Assembly (NCBI GenBank): GCA_025057975.1
Contig: JANWUV010000002.1
Coordinates: forward strand, 231,550-295,549
Direction of reading: 5' to 3'
Length of the DNA: 64,000 bases
Origin: Chloracidobacterium sp.
Lineage (GTDB): Bacteria; Acidobacteriota; Blastocatellia; Chloracidobacteriales; Chloracidobacteriaceae
The notes below the pieces were generated by a model that was not told the origin of the DNA, did not search any database, and saw only the letters and a list, made by a program, of their open reading frames with translations. Shown one piece after another: positions 44,589 through 52,828 of this stretch; the stretch's first letter is position 1; each line of letters begins with the position of its first letter. Both the position numbers and the translations under genes were made by a program.

Positions 44589-45337
44589 CATGGTGGCTGG
44601 CGACGCTGGCGACGTTTGTGCTACGCGTGCTTGGCTGGACGGTGCGCTTGGATGCCTCCAACTTGCGCGATCTGCCCGACCCATTGCACGGCCATCTGCC
44701 GACGACGACGCCAATCATTTACACCTTCTGGCACAACCAGATTCTGGCGGCGACGCTGTTTTTTCAGCGCCGGGGCATTGTTGTCATGACCTCGCTGAGT
44801 CGGGACGGCGACATCATCGCCGAAGTCATTCGGCGATTCGGCTTTGGTGTGGCGCGGGGTTCGGCAACGCGCGGCAGCGTTGGGGCGCTCAAGGCGATGG
44901 TGAAGGCGATTCGGCGCGGCGCGGATGCGGCCTTTACGATTGACGGCCCGAAAGGGCCGCGCTACCGCGCCAAAGACGGCGCAGCGATGCTGGCCAGTCT
45001 GAGCGGCGCGCCCATTCAGCCGGTGTGCATTGTGACTGAGCGGTACTGGACGCTGAAGACATGGGATCGCTTTCGCGTCCCAAAGCCGTTCACCGTCGGA
45101 CGGGTGTTTTATGGCCGGCCGATTTGGGTGCGGCGCGGCGCAACCGACGCCGACATCGCAGCAGCAACCGCGCAACTACAAGCTGAACTAGACGCTCTAC
45201 TGAACCATTGGGAAACCCAGCAGAGGGGACGCCGGCGACAAGGCGCAGCGACGGACGCCGACGTGCTAGACTCGCCGCCTACTGCGGCGGCGGCACGTCT
45301 AAACGCCAAGATTGTCTCGGAAGCGGAGACAAAGTGA
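44585..45337 (+). CDS. Lysophospholipid acyltransferase-like protein (DUF374)
   Basis: A 250-residue protein of the DUF374 group of PlsC-like acyltransferases. An N-terminal hydrophobic segment is followed by [14 protein letters not shown] (His-x4-type active-site region), [18 protein letters not shown] and [19 protein letters not shown]. In some bacteria DUF374 proteins are near lipid A or KDO genes and may acylate envelope lipids. The C-terminus is low-complexity. It overlaps hisD by four bases. Confidence 0.85.
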   Translation: MTWWLATLATFVLRVLGWTVRLDASNLRDLPDPLHGHLPTTTPIIYTFWHNQILAATLFFQRRGIVVMTSLSRDGDIIAEVIRRFGFGVARGSATRGSVGALKAMVKAIRRGADAAFTIDGPKGPRYRAKDGAAMLASLSGAPIQPVCIVTERYWTLKTWDRFRVPKPFTVGRVFYGRPIWVRRGATDADIAAATAQLQAELDALLNHWETQQRGRRRQGAATDADVLDSPPTAAAARLNAKIVSEAETK

Positions 45338-45338
45338 C

Positions 45339-46454
45339 ATGGAGGCTATTCTTGCGCTCGAAGACGGGCGCTTGTTTCACGGCAGAAGTATTGGCGCAGC
45401 CGGCGAGGCGACCGGCGAGGTGGTCTTCAACACGGCGATGACCGGCTATCAGGAAGTGCTTACTGATCCATCCTATGCGGGACAACTAGTAACGATGACC
45501 TACCCGCACATTGGCAACTACGGCGTCAATGCAGAGGATGTCGAATCGCGTCGGCCGTTTGTTGCGGGCTTTATCGTCCGTGAATTGTCGGCGACGGCAA
45601 GCAATTGGCGTGCGACGGAAGCCCTTGGCGACTACTTGAAGCGGCACGGGATTGTCGGAATTGAGGACATTGATACGCGGGCGCTGGTGCGGCACATCCG
45701 CGAACGCGGCGCTATGCGCGGTATCATTTCCACCATCGAGCGCGATGGACAACGACTGGCAGCGAAGGCCGCCGCCGCGCCGAGTATGGTCGGTGCCGCG
45801 TTGGCGAAAACCGTAACCTGTGCGGCAGCGTACACATGGGCTTCCGACGCCGCAGAAGGCGCGCGCGTCAATCCGCCGTGGCGTGTCGTCGCTTTTGATT
45901 TCGGCGTCAAGTTCAACATCCTTCGTCGCCTTTCCGCCCTCGGCTGTCAGGTGACGGTCGTTCCGGCGACGACGACGGCTGAAGAGGTGCTCCGTCTTCG
46001 ACCGGACGGCCTGTTTCTTTCCAACGGTCCTGGCGACCCAGAGCCGCTAACCGACATTGCCCGCGAGGTGCGCCGCCTAGCTGAAGTTCTCCCAACCTTC
46101 GGTATCTGTTTGGGGCATCAGATTTTGGCCCTTGCTTTTGGGGGTCGCACCTTCAAACTCAAGTATGGCCATCGCGGTGCAAACCATCCGGTCAAGCATC
46201 TGGCGACAGGGCGGGTTGAAATCACCTCGCAGAACCATGGTTTTGCCGTGGACGCCGACAGCCTGCCGGACGATCTCGAAGTGACGCATATCAACCTCAA
46301 CGACGGGACGCTCGAAGGCTTCCGGCATCGTCACTTGCCGGTGTTTTGCGTCCAGTATCACCCGGAGGCTGCGCCGGGGCCGCATGACGCAGCCTATTTA
46401 TTTGAGGCGTTCGTGGCGCTTCTGCCGACCCGTTCGACGGAGACTGCTGCATGA
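45339..46454 (+). CDS. carA: Carbamoyl-phosphate synthase small subunit
   Basis: A 371-residue glutamine amidotransferase subunit that supplies ammonia for carbamoyl phosphate in pyrimidine and arginine synthesis. The N-terminal domain starts [17 protein letters not shown], and the class I glutaminase shows [11 protein letters not shown], the nucleophile Cys in [16 protein letters not shown] and the HPE triad end in [13 protein letters not shown]. carB is not adjacent. The frame has an upstream ATG at 45312; ATG 45339, with GGAG just upstream, fits homologues. It overlaps the next gene by four bases. Confidence 0.95.
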   Translation: MEAILALEDGRLFHGRSIGAAGEATGEVVFNTAMTGYQEVLTDPSYAGQLVTMTYPHIGNYGVNAEDVESRRPFVAGFIVRELSATASNWRATEALGDYLKRHGIVGIEDIDTRALVRHIRERGAMRGIISTIERDGQRLAAKAAAAPSMVGAALAKTVTCAAAYTWASDAAEGARVNPPWRVVAFDFGVKFNILRRLSALGCQVTVVPATTTAEEVLRLRPDGLFLSNGPGDPEPLTDIAREVRRLAEVLPTFGICLGHQILALAFGGRTFKLKYGHRGANHPVKHLATGRVEITSQNHGFAVDADSLPDDLEVTHINLNDGTLEGFRHRHLPVFCVQYHPEAAPGPHDAAYLFEAFVALLPTRSTETAA

Positions 46455-47389
46455 TAAACCACCGGCTTTGGGTGATTGGTGGCGTGACCGCGTTTGGCTT
46501 GTGGTTGGCGCTTGTTGCAGCGTCAGGGCAGCAGCCGTCCCCAACGCCGACCATTCCACCGGCAGCGGCCACGCTGATAGCCGAAGGGCGGACGGACAGC
46601 GGCGGTTTTTTTCGGGAGTATGTTCGCGAGCAAAGAATCCGTTTTGAGTACGGGCGCGCGCTTAAGGTCACCACGCCACCGACTGGCAGTTTGACGGTTG
46701 TCGGCAGGAAGCGGTCGGAGTTGAGCATTCAGGCTAGGATTCGAGTGGAAGGCGCGTCGGCGGACGACGTTGCAGCCCTAGCGGAACGCATCGGCTTCCA
46801 ACTTGACGCCCGTGATGCGCGCCTACATCTGATGTCTATTGGGCCGGCGGTCAAGAACTTATCGCGGAAGGAACGTCGCGCCGTTGCGGAGGGGTTGCCT
46901 AGTCCCCTGCTGCGGCTGCCCTACCGGATCGACTACACGCTGAGCGTGCCAGAGTACACGGATTTGGAAATTACGGTCTTTGACGGCGAGTTGACGGTGT
47001 CGGGCGTCTATGGCGGGATTGTGTTTGCGGTACAACGTGGGCGTGTTCTGCTGAACGGCGTGGCCGGCACGGTGGTTGGCCGACTGGCGACGGGTAACGC
47101 GCGGGTTGAACTCAACGGCCGAAGCTGGCGGGGATCAGGCTTGGATTTGCGCGTTGGGACGGGCGACATCCTACTGAGCGTCCCGCGCGGCTTTGCGGCG
47201 GAGGTGGCGCTGGCGGCGAGTACGCCGCTGGATATTCGCTATCCCCTGGATCGCGGCCCGGAGACGCCGTCGGACACGCCATATGGCCTTCAGACGCGGG
47301 GGCGATTCGGGGTCGGTGGCGCAGAGCTTCGGCTGGCGACAGGGCGCGGTGCGATTCGCGTCGAACCCTACCCGCCGGATGAGCCTTGA
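46451..47389 (+). CDS. Secreted DUF4097-like beta-repeat protein
   Basis: A 312-residue protein with an N-terminal signal peptide or TM ([17 protein letters not shown], then SGQQ). The rest is a run of short beta strands with repeats such as [21 protein letters not shown] and the pattern [20 protein letters not shown], which resembles DUF4097/putative-adhesin beta-helices. These are widespread and of unknown function. It follows carA with a four-base overlap. Confidence 0.65.
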   Translation: MINHRLWVIGGVTAFGLWLALVAASGQQPSPTPTIPPAAATLIAEGRTDSGGFFREYVREQRIRFEYGRALKVTTPPTGSLTVVGRKRSELSIQARIRVEGASADDVAALAERIGFQLDARDARLHLMSIGPAVKNLSRKERRAVAEGLPSPLLRLPYRIDYTLSVPEYTDLEITVFDGELTVSGVYGGIVFAVQRGRVLLNGVAGTVVGRLATGNARVELNGRSWRGSGLDLRVGTGDILLSVPRGFAAEVALAASTPLDIRYPLDRGPETPSDTPYGLQTRGRFGVGGAELRLATGRGAIRVEPYPPDEP

Positions 47390-48300
47390 GAAAGCGGTTT
47401 GCGCAGGGGATAAAACCGCTTTTTGAGCTTGCTTATTCCAGGCACGGCGCGCCGCCTTTTGAGGCCGAGCGGATAGCCACCAAAGTTGATGACGGCTGGG
47501 ACAGGTGGTGGTTCTTTGCCGTTGCCTACGGTTTTACTTGGGCGTTGTGGATTCCGGTGTGCTGACGGCCGGTGGCGACGCGGCATTGTCTCCGTGTGGG
47601 TCAAGTTTCTGACGGGTTCTCTCGACCCAGCTGCTTTCGGGCCGTTTTTCGCCGCGTCTCTATTGACGTTTCTCCGGCAGGGGCGGCGCGGGGTTTTCGC
47701 GCTTCGGAAACAGGGTTTGACTTCCGCTTTCGGAAAAGATGGCTGCTGGTCGCTTTGTTGCTGCCGATTGTTCCCTTTGGCATCCCCATCCGGGCTGCCA
47801 TGCTGATGGAGATCAGGCCGGTTGAAAGCTCGGCGTTCTTGAACCTAACCGTATGCTGCAGTGGCTTTTGTGGTCATCTTTTTCACGCTGGCCTGCTTCA
47901 GGAGGCGTCTGGCTGGCGGGGTTATGCCTTGCTGCGCTTGCAGGTTCGTTTCAGCGCTTTGACCGCCAGCATGATTTTGGGATTTTTCTGGTGGTTGTGA
48001 CACCTGCCGGCTGTCTTCATTCCGGGCAAGTTTATGACAAACAAGCCGGTTGTTTTTCTTAGCGCTTCTGATCGTCGTTGCTTTGGCGTCCGTACTCTTC
48101 ATATGGATTTACAACAACACTGACGGAAGTCTTTCAGCAAGCTCGTTGGCGCACATGTCTATGAAGTGGTCTATCTGGGCGGCAATGCCCAGCATGCAAA
48201 TGGACTTGCCGACAGTTGGGTGATGGCCGGCTTCCTCACTGTCGCTGTGTTGGTGGTCATTAGGGTTTGGGGTGGGACGTATCTGTGTCGTAACTGGCGC
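47386..48300 (+). pseudogene. CPBP (CAAX-like) membrane protease, decayed
   Basis: Fragments of a CPBP intramembrane metalloprotease run in order but in changing frames. WWFFAVAYGFTWALWIP is followed by TGA 47563; a one-base shift then gives AFGPFFAASLLTFLRQG, and another RKRWLLVALLLPIV. The active-site segment appears as QEASGWRGYALLRLQ, where the second Glu of the usual EE is Ala. TGA 47998 replaces a Trp in FFWWLxHLPAVFIPG, and a last shift gives LALLIVVALASVLFIWIYN and SLAHMSMKWS. A TTG at 47386 may have been the start. No reading path is intact; it is dead. Confidence 0.8.
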
Positions 48301-48423
48301 AGCGCCGCTACCGAAATGCGGTGGGGTGAACCGGCGTCAGGGAATGTTTGCACCTCGCCGACAAGCAGGCTATGGTTGCTGAAATTTCAACATCCCTGTT
48401 GCTTTCAGGTTTGTGAGCGGATT

Positions 48424-49641
48424 ATGACCAACGCTGAACGAACCGTTGTCTGTCTGGCGAGTTATTTCAAAGGCGTCGAGTTCCTCCGTGAAGTCAAACG
48501 GCAAGGATGCCGTGTCGTGCTTGTGACGAAGGAGAAATTTCGGCACGAAGACTGGCCGTTTGAAAGCCTTGATGAGTTTATTCCGCTACCGAACGACGCC
48601 ACACCGGAGCTATTCGTCTACACGGTGGCGCAGTTGGCGCGGCCGCGCAAACTACATACCGTAGTGGCGCTGGAGGAATTCGACGTACTGACGGCGGCGC
48701 TTATTCGTGAGCACCTGCGGCTACCGGGCATGGGCAGCACGACGGCGCGGCACTTCCGTGACAAGCTCGCCATGCGCATTGAGGCCGAACAGGCTGGTGT
48801 GCGCGTCCCAGAGTTTGTACACGTCCTCAACTATCAGGATTTGGACGAGTACATGAAGCGCGTCCCGCCGCCATGGGTGATGAAGCCACGTACGGACGTG
48901 TCGGCGATTGGCATCAAAAAACTGTATGACAGCGAGCAGGTGTGGCAGACAATTGACTACCTTGATGCTCGCGATCGTCTCAGCGAACGCTCCAGCAACT
49001 ATGTGTTAGAGCGATTCATCCCCGGCGACGTGTACCATGTGGACTCCCTAGTCGAAAACGGCGAGGTCATCTTTGCCGGCGTGAATCGGTATGGGCGGCC
49101 GCCGATGAGCGTCGCGCACGACGGCGGCGTCTTTACAACCCAAACCTTGCCGTATGACTCGCCGGATCGTGCGGCTCTGCTCGACATCAACCGGAAGCTG
49201 ATTACGGGCTTGAAAATGCGGCGCGGTGCTACACATGCCGAGTTCATCAAAAGCGCTGAGAGCGGCGAGTTTTACTTTTTGGAAATTGCGGCGCGGGTTG
49301 GCGGTGCGTACATTGCGGAGGCGCTGGAAGCAGCGAGCGGCGTCAACATTTGGGCCGAATGGGCCAAAATCGAGCTGGGACGTGGTGAAGTTCCTTACGT
49401 GTTGCCGCCGACGCGCCAAGAGTACGGCGGGGTGGCACTGTGTCTGGCGCGGCAGGAGTACCCGGACACCTCACCGTTCACTGACCCGGAGATCGTCTAT
49501 CGCGTCAAGAAGCGGTATCACATTGGGTTGGTCGTTCGCTCGACCAGCCATGAGCGGGTGACGGCATTGTTGCAGGACTATGTGGCCCGCTTTGAGCGGG
49601 ACTACTGTGCCATCATTCCTCCCCTGGAGCGCCCGGAATGA
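48424..49641 (+). CDS. ATP-grasp domain protein
   Basis: A 405-residue ATP-grasp ligase-like protein. An N-terminal Rossmann-like region (TVVCLASYFKGVEFLREV) is followed by the ATP-grasp core with the lysine strand PWVMKPRTD, VLERFIPGDVYHVDSL and the metal-site EIAARVGGAY near the end. It resembles the PurK/biotin carboxylase branch more than RiPP graspetide ligases, so the substrate is unknown. The frame is open from 48166, but that part overlaps the dead CPBP gene and ATG 48424 fits. It lies 157 bases upstream of a RiPP cluster on the same strand and could belong to it. Confidence 0.8.
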   Translation: MTNAERTVVCLASYFKGVEFLREVKRQGCRVVLVTKEKFRHEDWPFESLDEFIPLPNDATPELFVYTVAQLARPRKLHTVVALEEFDVLTAALIREHLRLPGMGSTTARHFRDKLAMRIEAEQAGVRVPEFVHVLNYQDLDEYMKRVPPPWVMKPRTDVSAIGIKKLYDSEQVWQTIDYLDARDRLSERSSNYVLERFIPGDVYHVDSLVENGEVIFAGVNRYGRPPMSVAHDGGVFTTQTLPYDSPDRAALLDINRKLITGLKMRRGATHAEFIKSAESGEFYFLEIAARVGGAYIAEALEAASGVNIWAEWAKIELGRGEVPYVLPPTRQEYGGVALCLARQEYPDTSPFTDPEIVYRVKKRYHIGLVVRSTSHERVTALLQDYVARFERDYCAIIPPLERPE

Positions 49642-49798
49642 GCGGTGACTAATCCGACGCCTGGGGGACATTGAAAGAAAACAGCTTGTGCTAGTTGGTT
49701 GGGTTTTGTATGGTTTGGGCAATGTATCTCACTTGAATCTTCGTCTGTCCCGTCCTGGGTGCGCTTGAGGGATTCGGCCTCAGCGGCTTCGCCTGTGC

Positions 49799-50236
49799 GT
49801 GTTGCGTCGCCATCGCCTGACTGTCGCTGTGCGGTGTTTCTTTTGGGCTTGTTGGTTGTGGCCGCGTTTGCGGTGGGGAACGTTGCTGGGAGTACTGGGC
49901 TACGTGGATAAGCAACGGTGTAGCGACCTAGGCAGCGAGGCTGCGCCACTTTTGCCGGAGTCGGTTGCGCAAACGGCCGACGCGGTGGTGCGTCGCCTGC
50001 CTCGTCTGGGTGTTGGTGAATGTTTGTTGCGTTCACTGGTGATTTACGCCGTCTTGCGGCGGCGAACGGATGTGGAATTCGTGCTTGGCGCCGGTTCACT
50101 CGACGAAAGCAGACGCCCTGCTCTACACTGCTGGATTGAGGCAAATGGGTGTCCGTTGCTGGAAGCGACTGACCCGTACCGTCGTTTTCGGGTACTGTTG
50201 CGCCACCGAACGCCAAAGGCTTTCCAAAAACCATAA
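49799..50236 (+). CDS. Lasso-type leader peptidase (B2 protein)
   Basis: A 145-residue protein of the lasso peptide B2 family, transglutaminase-like cysteine proteases that cut the leader off the precursor. The N-terminal segment is hydrophobic and basic. The catalytic Cys75 lies in GVGECLLRSL, His110 in PALHCWIE and the acidic third residue is probably Glu122 in PLLEATD. The start is GTG 49799; the ribosome site is poor and the N-terminus could be slightly off. The stop is 31 bases before the precursor gene. Length and motif spacing are normal for stand-alone B2. Confidence 0.82.
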   Translation: MLRRHRLTVAVRCFFWACWLWPRLRWGTLLGVLGYVDKQRCSDLGSEAAPLLPESVAQTADAVVRRLPRLGVGECLLRSLVIYAVLRRRTDVEFVLGAGSLDESRRPALHCWIEANGCPLLEATDPYRRFRVLLRHRTPKAFQKP

Positions 50237-50267
50237 CTCGCAATTCTAAAATGCAAAGGAGCACCTC

Positions 50268-50423
50268 ATGAGGACATCGGAAAACAACGTTGTTACAGCC
50301 AACACAGCGGCAACCAAGAAAGTTTTCGTCGAACCTGAACTTAAGGAATTCGACCAACTGGAAAAGCAAATCCAAGGGCTGCGCGTTTTGGAAGCCTTCA
50401 CATCCAGTTTCATTGCTCCATAG
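50268..50423 (+). CDS. Putative RiPP precursor peptide (lasso-like leader)
   Basis: A 51-residue reading frame too short for many annotation cut-offs. AAAGGAG lies six bases upstream of ATG. Aligned to the lasso leader rule (Y-x2-P-x-L-x3-G-x5-T-x, then core), Phe20, Pro23 and Leu25 match in exact spacing (FVEPEL), Asp29 and Ile35 sit at the G and T sites, and the core would begin at Gly37: GLRVLEAFTSSFIAP (15 residues). Its only acidic residue is Glu42, core position 6, where a lasso ring needs 7-9. It sits between the B2 peptidase and the HPrK-like gene, as precursors do. Cys is absent. Confidence 0.7.
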   Translation: MRTSENNVVTANTAATKKVFVEPELKEFDQLEKQIQGLRVLEAFTSSFIAP

Positions 50424-50498
50424 TAAATGGCAGGTGTCTTTTGGGGCGGAGGACGACACGTCGCCAGCCTGACTTGTTCCACGTTGAAGTCACGCTGA

Positions 50499-51488
50499 AT
50501 GGTTGTCGGCGTCAACCTTTCCTTCGGGGCCCTAGAGCGCAAAACCGACCGGCTTGGCTTACTCATACAAATCTGTCATTATCTTGGCTTACCCGAGGTC
50601 GTCCCGGAGGCGGCTGACATTGTTCTTGTGGAGCGCCGGCCGGCGCTCCCTTCTCGCTTGGCTGAGCCGTGGCTGGAGTGGAAAGGGCTAACGGTTCGTC
50701 GTCGGGATGATTGGCTGTTCTTTGCTTACGGTGCGTGGCAGGTTGCCATTGATGTCGCGCGCCGCCAAGTGATACCGCTCGCGCTTCCTGAAGACGGCGA
50801 CCTTTCCGTATCGTACGCCTGCTATTCGTACTTGCGTCTTGTTTTGCTGTTCCTGCTGCGACGCATAGGCTGGTTTGAGTTGCACGGCGGTGCGTGCGTT
50901 TACGAGGGGCAAGGCTACGTCTTTCTTGGGCCGTCCGGCAGTGGGAAAACGAGCGCCATTCTTGGGCTGCTCGACGCCGGCTGGCGGTATGTTTCCGACG
51001 ATGCCCTGCTTACCAAGCAAATCCCTGCCGACGGCGAAGACGCTGTGGTTTACGCGCGCGCCGCGCGGACACTGTTTTCAGTGACGACGGACGGCCTCCA
51101 ACGGTTTCCGTATCTACGACAGCATGCCGAGCCACGCCTGCAACACGCCGAAAAGTGGGTGGTCAACCCGCATGCTGTCTGGCCCGACCGGTATGAACCG
51201 ATGGCGAAACCGAAGTTTTTGTTCTTCTGCCAGCTGCACGACGCCGAAGAGACGCAGGTTTTGCCGCTTCCAACCACCAACGCTCTGGCCTGCCTGATGA
51301 ACACCACGCCGTGGTTGGCGCTCGACCGCGAAACGGCGGCGGCGCACCTGGCGACATACCGCCGGTTAGCTGAGTCGTGCTATAGCTTTACCCTACTTGC
51401 AGGACGCGACCTCCTGCGCTGCCCATCCGCGCTGGCGACGCATCTTGACGCCGCCCGGCTCACTCAGTTACACCGCGCCTATGGCTGA
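50499..51488 (+). CDS. HPr-kinase-like protein of the RiPP cluster
   Basis: A 329-residue protein with the HprK P-loop fold: WFELHGGACVYEGQG, Walker A GPSGSGKT (144-151) and VSDDALLTK (165 on), where HprK has its catalytic acidic pair. Relatives in lasso clusters phosphorylate the C-terminal Ser of the core; here the core has Ser46 and Ser47 but ends in Pro, so phosphorylation of an internal Ser or Thr is only a guess. A second possibility is a regulatory role. It ends overlapping the radical SAM gene by eight bases. Confidence 0.8.
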   Translation: MVVGVNLSFGALERKTDRLGLLIQICHYLGLPEVVPEAADIVLVERRPALPSRLAEPWLEWKGLTVRRRDDWLFFAYGAWQVAIDVARRQVIPLALPEDGDLSVSYACYSYLRLVLLFLLRRIGWFELHGGACVYEGQGYVFLGPSGSGKTSAILGLLDAGWRYVSDDALLTKQIPADGEDAVVYARAARTLFSVTTDGLQRFPYLRQHAEPRLQHAEKWVVNPHAVWPDRYEPMAKPKFLFFCQLHDAEETQVLPLPTTNALACLMNTTPWLALDRETAAAHLATYRRLAESCYSFTLLAGRDLLRCPSALATHLDAARLTQLHRAYG

Positions 51489-52515
51489 CTTGTCTGCTTC
51501 CGCCATCCTGCCGGTCAAGCGCCTAACGGTTGGACTCACCAACTTATGTAATCTCGATTGCGACTACTGCCTGCGCGTGGCGGAGGCCGTGCATCTAGAC
51601 TTTGATCTGCTCAGTGATGTTTTAGTACAGGCGCGCGACTATGGCGTGACGGCCGTGACATACACAGGCGGCGAAGTGACCTTGCACCCGCGTTTTCGGG
51701 ATGTCATCCGCCGAACAGCCGAGTTGGGGTTTTCCTATTCACTTGTCACCAATGGCTGGCACTTTCCAAAGATTGCGCCAGTGCTAGCCGAAACGAAAAA
51801 TGCGCTTTTCCGGGTGTTCTTCAGCATGGACGGCCCGACCGAAGAAGCGCACGACGCTGTACGTGGCAAAGGCTCGTTCCGCAAGATTATGGCGGCGATG
51901 GCGTTATGTCGCTTCTACGGTTTTCCCTTCGGCGTCAATATGGTCGTCACCCGGCGCAGCGTCGCCGCCATTGAGCGCATGGCTGTCTTAGGCGCGCGAC
52001 TGGGTGCAGATGTTGTTCAGTTTATGCACATGCTCCCAACGTCGGAGGAGTATGACCGGAAGCTGTCCCTGACGCCAGACGAGCGCCGCGCTGCTGAGCG
52101 GGAGGCACTGGCGGTGGATGCCATCCTCAAGATTCGAGTTCAGTTTGCAGCAGGTAGTTCCGCCCCCGCGCCGGGAACGCCCTGCGTGTCGCTTTCCGGC
52201 GAGACTGTCAACCTTGATTGTCGCGGACGACTTACGCTGTGTTGTACGCTCTCGGACTACCGCAACGCCGTGGGTGAAGGGGACATTGTGGCCGATATGC
52301 GGACGACTTCCTTTCGGGAGGCTTGCGAGCGCGTCCACCAGTTGGCATTGATGCAGCGTGAGCGCCGCAACACCGCGCTGGCGGCCGGCCACCCAGACGC
52401 TGAATTTCCATGTCACTTTTGCATCACGGCGTTTGACAAAACCGCGTGGCAAAAGCCTGCGCTCGTGCAAATCGGACGGGTGAAGCGAACACCTTTGGCG
52501 AGTGTGTACATATGA
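51481..52515 (+). CDS. Radical SAM enzyme of the RiPP cluster
   Basis: A 344-residue radical SAM protein. The cluster-binding motif is CNLDCDYC (Cys23, Cys27, Cys30), followed by YTGGEVTLHP and FSMDGPTEEAHDAVRG. The C-terminal part has extra cysteines (TPCVSL, NLDCRG, LTLCC, FPCHFC) that suggest a SPASM-like region with auxiliary Fe-S clusters, as in peptide-modifying enzymes. The frame opens at 51397, but ATG 51481 is the usual position relative to the motif. It overlaps the PqqD-like gene by four bases, matching a leader-binding partner. Predicted to modify the core peptide; the chemistry is unknown. Confidence 0.87.
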   Translation: MADLSASAILPVKRLTVGLTNLCNLDCDYCLRVAEAVHLDFDLLSDVLVQARDYGVTAVTYTGGEVTLHPRFRDVIRRTAELGFSYSLVTNGWHFPKIAPVLAETKNALFRVFFSMDGPTEEAHDAVRGKGSFRKIMAAMALCRFYGFPFGVNMVVTRRSVAAIERMAVLGARLGADVVQFMHMLPTSEEYDRKLSLTPDERRAAEREALAVDAILKIRVQFAAGSSAPAPGTPCVSLSGETVNLDCRGRLTLCCTLSDYRNAVGEGDIVADMRTTSFREACERVHQLALMQRERRNTALAAGHPDAEFPCHFCITAFDKTAWQKPALVQIGRVKRTPLASVYI

Positions 52516-52775
52516 CGAGCTTTCGGCCGCATCCGTCGGTGGTCTCGACGGAAGTTGAAGACAGTATGGTGCTGCTGCATCTTGATACGAAACGATATTT
52601 CACGCTCAACAGCACGGGCGCGTTCATTTGGAAGCACCTTGCCCAAGGCAAAACAGAAGCCGACATTGTGTCTGCACTGGCCGCCGAATATGACGCCGAC
52701 ACTGAACGGTTGGCCGCCAGCACGCGACGATTGCTTACACAGCTTGAAAAAGCTGCGCTGATTGAACGCGCTTGA
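52512..52775 (+). CDS. PqqD/B1-type leader-recognition protein
   Basis: An 87-residue PqqD-fold protein (a RiPP recognition element) starting ATG 52512: FRPHPSVVSTEVEDSMVLLHL, then YFTLNSTGAFIWKHLAQG and a C-terminal helix. In lasso loci this is B1, which binds the leader's YxxP motif and hands the precursor to B2. The overlap with the radical SAM stop points to a stable complex. No fused B1-B2 is present; they are separate and the order is B2, precursor, HPrK, radical SAM, B1. Confidence 0.87.
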   Translation: MTSFRPHPSVVSTEVEDSMVLLHLDTKRYFTLNSTGAFIWKHLAQGKTEADIVSALAAEYDADTERLAASTRRLLTQLEKAALIERA

Positions 52776-52828
52776 ACAAAAGCCGGCTGAAATGACTTGC
52801 GGTTGAACCGGCGGATTGACGGGGGCTT

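Noticed and set aside
47998..48000. TGA recoding (a Trp site in the CPBP gene, two TGAs in DUF4258)
   Set aside because: Many intact genes here end in TGA at the expected position (mrdA, pgeF neighbours, rsfS neighbours), and the CPBP gene also needs frameshifts. Decay explains it better than recoding.
50268..50423. Precursor as a true lasso peptide
   Set aside because: The cyclase is missing and the only acidic residue is at core position 6, too early for known lasso rings in the predicted register.
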